A stretch of 53,046 nucleotides of DNA from NCBI RefSeq assembly GCF_001039355.2, contig NW_019773753.1, positions 1 through 53,046 of the forward strand, given 5' to 3'. Both the position numbers and the translations under genes were made by a program. This document shows, one piece after another, positions 45,153 through 53,046 of the stretch (the stretch's first letter is position 1; every line of letters begins with the position of its first letter). Under the pieces are notes generated by a model. The model made no database searches and was not told the origin of the DNA. It saw nothing but the letters and a program-made list of their open reading frames with translations. This DNA is from Lingula anatina (Eukaryota; Brachiopoda; Lingulata; Lingulida; Lingulidae).

Positions 45153-46457
45153 TTGCATTCACAACAGCAGTTATGCATTCATAACAGCTCCACAAGGGTA
45201 AGTTATACATCTACAGTTTACAGATTCAACTTTTTATCTCCAATCCATTTCATCATTGATCATTTTCTCAAAAACAGAAGGAGATTCTGACAGAGAATAA
45301 CTTTAAAGTTGGTTTGTGCTATATACCTGTACCACAAAAGTGGCCGACAATGTTGTTGTTGCCAAGAGAATGTCACTTTCATCACGTTTTTCCACTGACG
45401 ATACAAATAATACAAACAATATTGTATAAGTCACTTGTTTCATAAAGGCAATATACTGGCTATGGTTTCATAAGCAGTTTGATAACCAAAACCACTTTTG
45501 AAATGTAGAAGATGGTTGTTGGTTAACAAAGCTTTTATTTTACCTGAAGAAACCAAACATGGGATTTGGGGACAAAACATGAAATGAATATTAAATATTC
45601 TGCTGTTTGAAGCCATGTCTTTATACTTCAATTTTTCAATAATCAACCTATGAAACTCCTAAATCAAAAACACCTTAAATTTTAAAGCCCATATTATCCT
45701 TTGTTTTCTTTAAGGACATAGCTTCAGGAACACACATAATTGGCATTTTCAATTCAAACCAAAATTCAAATTTTAAGGAGGGGTATTGCTTTTTTGAAAT
45801 ATACAATTAATATTTTCCTCAAAATAAAAAAAGCTATAATTCAATGAGTGAGTTCTGAATGAATCAACAGTTATTAAGACCACCATGTCTTCCTGTAGAT
45901 TTCAGAAGAAGAAAAATGAGTAGTTTTTGCAAGATTTGTAGGCAGAAAATATGACTTGGGACATCTTTAAACATTGATGGTGTACCTTCAAACATAAAAG
46001 GCTACCTCCTAAGCAAAGGGGTAGATAAAAGCAAAAAAAATCCCATGTTAGGCTCTTTTTGTGTTAATAGAATTAATTACTTCATATACTGTAATATTTT
46101 AGTGAGTATCTAAAATGACACATAATAAACTATGATGTCTCTTAAATAAAATAAGACATATATGCTAAATACATAAATTACCATCACAGGCTAAAATACT
46201 ATTCTATAGGTTAAAAATGTGTTTGTTAAAATACACATAATTATAAACTTAAGGTTTCACAAAGCTAGTTTAATTTTCTCATAATACTGTAAACTATCAT
46301 TTTTCCAAAAAAAAGTTGTTCCTTCATAAGCACCTTCTTTTAAATTTTGGCTAAATAAATGTGATAACAGAATCAAGCTGTAAAGCACCAGATTATTCAA
46401 TTATAATATACAGCTATGGGGAATTCTCCTGGATAACTCCCAGCACAAGGAAACAGA
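45153..46457. other. Gene-free A+T-rich DNA, probably including the SLC26 3' UTR
   Basis: Lies downstream (on minus) of the SLC26 stop codon at 46458-46460. I see no conserved frame, RNA gene or repeat beyond short A/T runs. Confidence 0.5.
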
Positions 46458-47027
46458 CTAATTGCATTTCTGTTGTGCGGCAGTGACTGCATCATGGACA
46501 GTAAGGTACACCACTGACATGCTGTTTTTCTCAAAGAATCCAGTTTTGTCCAACAACTCTAGAACACTAGCTGTTAAAAAGATTAAAAAACACCTCTGTC
46601 AAAATGTATGTACAAATATGTCATGAAGAGTTACTTTTATCAGAAATTATTTTTATCCTACCCAAATGTTTTTGCAACAAAATTACACCTGTAAGCCAAA
46701 TCATTTTCATGGAGAGTTCCTTTTTATTCAAATTAGTCAAAGTATTCTACACTAAAGGATACTGACAAATAATTTACAGTAGTTTTTTCAATTAAAAATG
46801 CCTCAACTACTTTGATGATCTCCCAATATCTTCTATCTGTGTCCTAGGATTGGGAAGCAAAATCTAAAACTGTCTAGAGGTTGAAATTTGTAAGAAATAT
46901 GGGTTCAGCAGAAGTGGCATTAGATAAAATGGTGAAAACTACCATACACAAAGATGTTTTACAGTTGTTACTCATGTGTAGATCTGTCCTCAGTAGAACT
47001 ACGCAATTGACTTATTATTATATCAAA

Positions 47028-47063
<36 letters not shown>

Positions 47064-50000
47064 GCGCACTGTTCCAGTTACTTACATTTACAGTTGGCTA
47101 GGAATATTGAAATTCCAACATCTCCATACTCTGCCACCACCTGAAATAGTTGAAAAAGTCATATACTTAAAAACAGAAGTTAAACTGAAGGGTGATCGAT
47201 GCATCTGTGTTAATATTCAACGGTTAACATGTAATGTTGCCAACACATTAGAACATTAATTCACTGCATGAAGTCCAACCAACTGCACTCTCTCTGTGTG
47301 TGTGTGTGTGTGTGTATGTGTGTGCGTGTTGCAACTTTTGAAACTAGATCAAGAATAATTATAATGATAATCACAGGTGCCCCCTCCCCAAGTAGCCGAA
47401 ATCGTTCCCTTTTTTACTGGTCTAATAAGGTTAAATGTGACTTTGACTTTGACCTTTTGCCCTCAAAATTGATAAAATTGTCAAACTAGTTAAACCAAAA
47501 GGCATGTGCAAAAATACACTCTACTTTTTGGAATATCTTCAAGGGGGTCATACAAGTAACAATACTGATTAAGCTATTTCAAAGTGCTATAACAAGGGCA
47601 AATCCAGAGATATTTTCTGAGTCTTCCAAATTATCTTAGTTGAAACATCCTCCATTTTTGACTGTCTTCCAACAGAAAAAATTAGATACCAGTCAATGTG
47701 AACTTGAAAAAATTCTGACAGTCTTCCAGAAGACCCATAAGTTGGTTTCTGTCTGCCCCTGTGTTACTTTATGATCCTGGCCCTCAAACATGCTAAATGA
47801 CTGATTCAGACCTTCAAAATTATCTTCTTAACAATCCTAAGGAAGACATCCTTACTTGTGTGATAACTTTCGCCCCCAAAGCATCTATGTATGTAAATGC
47901 TTCACAATCCAAAATGATATGGTGCACAGGGAGATCTGACTTAGGGCTGTCTGCATCTCCACTATAGGTGTCGCCAGTGGTATCCCCCATCTCTAAGGCA
48001 ATAGGGACGGTCGTTTGGTCTTCTGCCTGAAAAAATGTGATTTTGAAAAAAATAAAGTAACCAAAGATAATCAAAAGAAGAAAAGTATACCACGATTAAC
48101 TGTTTGTTTATGGACAAAGTGTCGCATTCTAAACACACTTTTAATACATTCTGTAAACCACTTCTTGTTGAACTTCTCTGAAGACAAGTAGTATGTACTT
48201 TTTGGTCATATTTTAACAGATAGGTACCATGCATAAATACCACAAAATACACAATTTTGTCCCTTCTAAATGAACCCTGCAGTCTATCAACCAGCTTGAC
48301 CCAGTTTGAAAATGTTCGAAATCCACACCCTGGTTTGAGCATTGCAGTTCAAATGGAATACGGCGTAATTTGAAAAAACAATAATTATGACTGGGTTATG
48401 GACTTTTAATTTTAGTGGATTTTAAGGACTGTGGTTATTATAAATGACTGGAAAGTAGCATTAAAGGTTGCTTAATTGGACAAAATTACTGTTTCCTTTT
48501 CTTGTTAATTTTTTTTGGGGGGTGGGAGGGGGGCTTACACTGTGCACCTTAAACATTATTTTCTAATTTCATTTTATTTATTAAGCTATCCTTCACCAGA
48601 AAATGGTTAATGAAATGGTTAAAAAAAACATTTTGAAAACATCATTATATGCATTTAAATCTAATCAGATAAAAACATAATAAAAGTGAATGTTCTCTTG
48701 TCATTTTGGTTGAAGTATCTCTTTATAAAAAATTAATTAAAAAAAATATACACAGTTACAGGGGAGAGCAATTTTTATACAGGTGATATCATATAAAAAA
48801 CTACATGTGAATTTCAATTTTCTCCCCTTTTCTAACATCCCATTTCCATAGATTTTTAGATCGATCTATCCCTGTGGGGAGTCTCACTAGATTACTGTCA
48901 GCTTGGCCGGCTTAAGCGTCTGTCCCGCCTACTAAAAGCTGTAAGGGGGTAATTAACTATGGTGCCTGCTCGGCTGACTGCAATTTAGCGTGAACCCCCA
49001 GGGAGTTAGGTCGATCTAAAACTTAATCTTTAGATCGATCTAAATCTCTGGGAAAGCACCCTAAAACTAAACTTGGTATCTACATTAGTGTTATAAGAAA
49101 TGTTATGAAGAATTTCAAGTTCCATTATAATTATATGCATTGTAATAATTTGTTAAACGTAGAAAAGAGAGTGATTACAGTATTTAATACTGAGATGTCA
49201 AAGTGAATTTCTGAAGTATAGGCATTACCAGGCTGTCTGCAAAGTCAGCAGCGACTACAGTACATCACATAACTCCAGTAAGTATAGTTGCTGATAAAGG
49301 AAATAAAAGGCTCAGTTAGATAAGTTGCTAAAAGAAACAAATTATTACTCAGTTGGATTAGTTGCGCATGAAAGAAATATTCATCCTTGAAACAAACAAT
49401 GACAGAAACATTAACATATGGAGAAATACTTCTGCACATGTACAAGTGCATAACCAAGCATACTTTATCAGGTAAAGCCTGTGCTTTAGTTGTCTGTTCT
49501 GCGTCGAAATTCTTCACGTCTTCTGCCTGGAAAAAATGAGTATTATTTGGAAAAACAAATTAATATGAACAGAGCCAGTATGAGTTTTTTGTGGGACTAT
49601 TCTTCACTCTGCTCATTTCACATTATTTTCTTATTTTATCATATTTAAATATTTGTCACAATGGTGAACATGAATGAAACATTACATAAAACATCATTAT
49701 TTGCATTACAACATAATCTTTTACAAAACTTTTAAGAAAGCCATAAAATTAAATGTTCTTTTGTGATTTTGGCTGTAGTTGATCTCAATTAAAACTTTTC
49801 ATGTCTACAAAAATATCTGTAAGAAGGCTAACTACCACTGACTAAAGTAGAGAACTAAGTAGATAAGTCACTGACAGTAAAGACTGTTATGGGGGCTATG
49901 CTTTATTTTTAGTTAAAGGGATAACAACTCTTCATTTAAGACACATATCTCTCAATGAATAAATTGTAACCAACTCATAGACATAAAATAAATTCTATTT

Positions 50001-52716
50001 TACCACCAAAACCGCGATTATTCTGGAATCTGTGCTTGCCATCTGACCACCTCCATATATGACTACCCTCTGTTATGGTCTCTCAAATAATTATTTAAAA
50101 ACAGACTACCTTTGAATGTGAGGAACAGATTCATTAACCAATGGTAAGTATGGGAAAATTGTCATCTACCGCAGGAAAATCCATTTTATGACCAAAATAA
50201 ACAGCTGTTATTCCTTTCATTGTCTGTAAGCTGGGTGTGTATGAATATTTGTTCTTCCAGGGACACCCAGTATAAAGGCAATGACTGATGACTGAGAAAA
50301 TATGATAAGAGGTATCAATGGAAATAACTCAGTGATGTAGTTTAAGCTCTGCCTTAAAGATGTACTTTGATGTGTCAGGAGTACTGACTAAATGAAGGAG
50401 AAAAAGTAGAAAGCAATTAGTGATGAAATCTATACCCTAACCCCATTTTACTTGAAGCCTGTTTTTTATTTTTTTAAACCATTTTCATTCATGAAAACTA
50501 AACTGAGTACGCACATTGGTGTTTATTATAAGAAATGTTAGGGAGGATTTGACATTCCATTAATTTATACATGTAGTATGTAGTAGCATTTGTATTATGG
50601 AGAGTTTAGAGTTGTTTTTTCTTTAGTATAGGCTTTATTAATCTGTCTGCAATGTCAGCAGTACATCAAAAATTCCAGTTAGAATAGTTGCTATTTAAAG
50701 AAACAAAGGCTCTGTCAGATTAGTTGCAAATAACAGAATCATTCATCTTAAAGCAAACACACAAATGACAGACACATAAAAACATACTGACACATGCACA
50801 CATGAACCAAGCATACTTTATCACGCGGAGCATCTGCTTGAGTAGTCTGATCTGCGTCAGACTTCTTCATGTTGTTTGCCTGGAAAACATTGAACAAATT
50901 TTGAAAACAAAACCACACAGCAGTGGGGTTTTCAAAAAATACATGAATTTTTATCGCAGACATAAAATTTAACAAAAAATTAACATCTACAAAGTGGTTC
51001 ATGGTAATTTGTTGAACACATGCTAATTTTTTATACATGATAACATAAATACCTATGTAACAAACAAGGGAATGACAAAATCTTAGCAAAATTAATATGT
51101 ACACATACTGGTGCACAAACATAACTGTATGCACAAATGCACTGGCATGCACTTAAAGTCACTTTAACACAAACACATACTTTATCCAGAGAAGCCTGCA
51201 CTTCAGTAGCCTTCTCTGTATCAGACTTATTCATGTCTTTCGCCTGAAAAAAATTGTATTCAATTTTGGGAAAAAATACATTTATATGAACAGAGTAAAA
51301 ATAGACTGGTCCATGGTAATTATGTATTTATTTTCTTTAACAGACACTAAACAGATGAAATAAACAACTTTGAAAGAAAAAAGCAAATGACAGCAACATA
51401 AAATATGTACTGATACACACAAATAACCAAGCATACTTTATCAAGTGAAGCCTGTGCTTCAGTTGCCTGTTCTGTATCAGATTTCTTCACTTCTTCTGCC
51501 TGAAAATTGTAATTTATTCATTTGGATAAAAATTAACTAATATCAACAAAGTAAAAAAAGAGTAATGGAAATGAGGATATCCACTGCATATCTATGTATG
51601 CTTATTTTCTTTAACTGCCTCCGCACAGATGATATAACCAACTTAGAAAGAAGCAAAATACCAAACATCATTTAAAAAAAAATAAAAAACAGGTACACAT
51701 AAACATACATATAAACACTTAATACATAAATAAACAAAAATATAAATAAATATATAAATAAACCTACATCATCATTGGTGACCTGTGCTTTAATATTCTT
51801 CTCAGAATTAAACTTCTTTTTCTTGGCTTCTTTCTTGCTCCTTTCTGCCTTGATGGCCAGTGGGTCTACTCCAGTCAGCCTAAATATACTGTCCATGAAG
51901 TGCTGGGCATTGGCATAGTACAGGACTGACTCATAGTGGAAGATCTTCACCCCAGATGGAAGCTCTTCAACCTAGAATAACAGGGCATATAGTGACTATG
52001 GGTGCTTTCCCAGAGATTTAGATCAATCTAAAGATTAAGATTTAGATCGATATAACTCCCTGGGGGTTCACGCTAAATTGCAGTCAGCCAAGCGGGCATC
52101 ATAGTTAATTACCCCCTTACAGCTTTTAGTAGGCGGGACAGACGCTTAAGCCAGCCAAGCTGACAGTAATCTATTGAGACTCCCCACAGGGATAGATTGA
52201 TCTAAAAATCTATGGAAATGGGGTGTATGATGGAAATTCATCTGTGTTGTTTCAAAACCTTGGAACTAGTTAGTCCGCACAGTTACATTGGGAATGGACC
52301 CTTAGACAATCTATTATAATGTCACAGTGGTACTGAAATACAGCGAATAATGAGGACAGATTATAAAAAGCACTTTCAAAAAGAAATAATGGAACCACAT
52401 GGCACCGTTTTTGTACTAGTATGGCGGCTACATGTGGGCACCAGATATCACATGGCTTGTTTAGGTAACCTGGACCTTCAGCACAACCCTTGTTTATTTA
52501 AACACAGTTTATTTAAATTACAGTTGAACAAATCACACATAAATAGCACAAAATCTAAGTTTATAAATGACATAAAATGCAGAGAAAACTAAATTTGTGC
52601 AAGATCCACATAACAACAGAAAACTACGCAAGAGTAACCAACCCACCTTTCTGTAATATTTTGGATCTCTGTAGAAATCGGTACATGCAATATGTCCATA
52701 TACACTAGCCTTTGGC
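46458..52716 (-). CDS. SLC26 family anion transporter, C-terminal (STAS) part; 5' portion outside window
   Basis: Nine coding exons on minus join in phase: 52716-52647, 51971-51768, 51499-51437, 51243-51181, 50879-50817, 49526-49464, 48026-47856, 47140-47086 and 46570-46458, about 270 residues. The first reads PKASVYGHIACTDFYRD, the start of an SLC26 STAS domain, then IFHYESVLYYANAQHF. The STAS core follows the variable loop: HHIILDCEAFTYIDALGAK, then VGISIFLANC, then LELLDKTGFF and VYLTVHDAVTAAQ before the TAG. SLC26 proteins are plasma-membrane anion exchangers or channels (chloride, bicarbonate, sulfate and others); the transmembrane region lies to the right of the window. The loop holds four consecutive 63-nt exons, each encoding one copy of a 21-residue charged repeat. 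Which SLC26 subtype is uncertain. No exon was found between 52717 and the window edge. Confidence 0.92.
47029..47063. repeat. Microsatellite (ct)n(ca)n
   Basis: A dinucleotide run in the last SLC26 intron, 23 bases beyond the donor of exon 47140-47086. A (gt)n run lies at about 47295-47330 in the preceding intron. Confidence 0.9.
48838..49066 (+). mobile_element. Fold-back MITE, copy 3
   Basis: It begins 'cccatttccatagattttta' and ends 'aaatctctgggaaagcaccc', with the same interior as copy 1 (for example 'cctactaaaagctgtaaggg'). It lies in the SLC26 intron between exons 49526-49464 and 48026-47856. Confidence 0.85.
49070..49540 (-). repeat. Duplicated exon-intron block within SLC26 (partner 50500-50890)
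   Basis: The exon 49526-49464 and its downstream intron align with exon 50879-50817 and its downstream intron at an offset of about 1.35 kb. Shared intron blocks include 'ttataagaaatgtta', 'ctgtctgcaa.gtcagcag' and 'accaagcatactttatca'. This shows the repeat exons arose by genomic duplication that included flanking intron. Confidence 0.8.
52000..52226 (-). mobile_element. Fold-back MITE, copy 4
   Basis: It runs from 'gggtgctttcccagagattt' to 'ctatggaaatggggtgta', same orientation as copy 2, in the SLC26 intron preceding exon 51971-51768. The interior includes 'cccccttacagcttttagta' and the paired 'gcagtcagcc' / 'agctgacagt' blocks. Confidence 0.85.
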
Positions 52717-53046
52717 CTGAAAAGAAAAAAAATTATACAGATTACAATACCCAACAGACAGGCAGACAGACAGACAGGCAAAGCAACACACAAGCTTAAG
52801 CATGCGCACATTTAAGCAAGCATAACTTTAACTTAAATTTCATTATTTCTGTCCCATGTCATATATAAATACTAGTAACTAATAAACAGTATTAAATTAA
52901 GTAGAGGATAAACTGATAACTAACTTGGAACATGTAAATCATTTTCCGCTATCAATAATTGATTCTGATGCCAGATGTAATTATGTTATTAGCACATTCT
53001 TAAATAAAAGTGTTATACAATCAACTTGTATATTTTTGCCTTAATG
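52717..53046. other. SLC26 intron reaching the window edge
   Basis: Intron sequence upstream of exon 52716-52647 on minus, with a short (caga)n run at about 52757-52780. No further coding exon is recognisable before the window ends. Confidence 0.5.

Noticed and set aside
1-53046. tRNA or rRNA genes
   Set aside because: I looked for B-box-like and rRNA core words on both strands by eye and found no convincing candidate; a covariance-model scan would be needed to exclude them.

Overview
The window is animal nuclear DNA. Genes are split by GT-AG introns, AT-rich intergenic DNA carries many small non-autonomous transposons and microsatellites, and there is one scaffold gap. The gene content (tandem PAN + fibrinogen-related secreted proteins, an HSPA12-type HSP70, a mitochondria-eating-protein-like gene, Maelstrom and an SLC26 transporter) together with the frequent 'acatgta' words points to a lophotrochozoan, most likely a mollusc such as a bivalve. 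That assignment is an inference; no diagnostic marker gene is present. Exon coordinates were worked out by hand from splice sites and phase continuity, so single-base errors are possible.

Layout from left to right: (1) 1-8.8 kb, three tandem minus-strand genes, each with a signal peptide, PAN/apple exon, 25-nt micro-exon, 121-nt exon and terminal fibrinogen-related exon. The leftmost lacks its last exon at the window edge. (2) 9.6-13.6 kb, a minus-strand gene resembling SPATA18/MIEAP (mitochondria-eating protein), head to head with (3) 15.3-19.0 kb, an HSPA12-type HSP70 gene on plus. (4) 19.9-31.9 kb, two tandem minus-strand paralogs encoding secreted proteins of a family I cannot name. The upstream copy (D) is complete with 8 exons and 279 residues. 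The second copy (E) is interrupted by a 976-N gap next to 704 bases that copy D with one mismatch. Between D and E lies a broken Crypton/KIAA1958-type tyrosine recombinase. (5) 32.9-40.8 kb, Maelstrom (piRNA pathway) on plus, 16 exons, with a long Pro/Ala/Gln/Trp/RG-rich tail. (6) 40.8-46.5 kb, a gene-free interval between convergent genes, holding a degenerate ~320-bp tandem array. (7) 46.5-52.7 kb and beyond, the C-terminal part of an SLC26 anion transporter on minus, with four consecutive 63-nt repeat exons in the STAS variable loop.

There is no operon-like organisation. The strongest links are local: tandem duplication made the fibrinogen-related trio and the secreted pair, and the HSPA12 and MIEAP-like genes share one intergenic region that could act as a divergent promoter. 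The most notable observations are the paralog-derived block beside the gap (probable assembly error or gene conversion), the unnamed secreted family, the SLC26 repeat exons, the Maelstrom tail, and two datable families of small transposons (a hAT-like MITE with visible target-site duplications and a fold-back MITE with four full copies).
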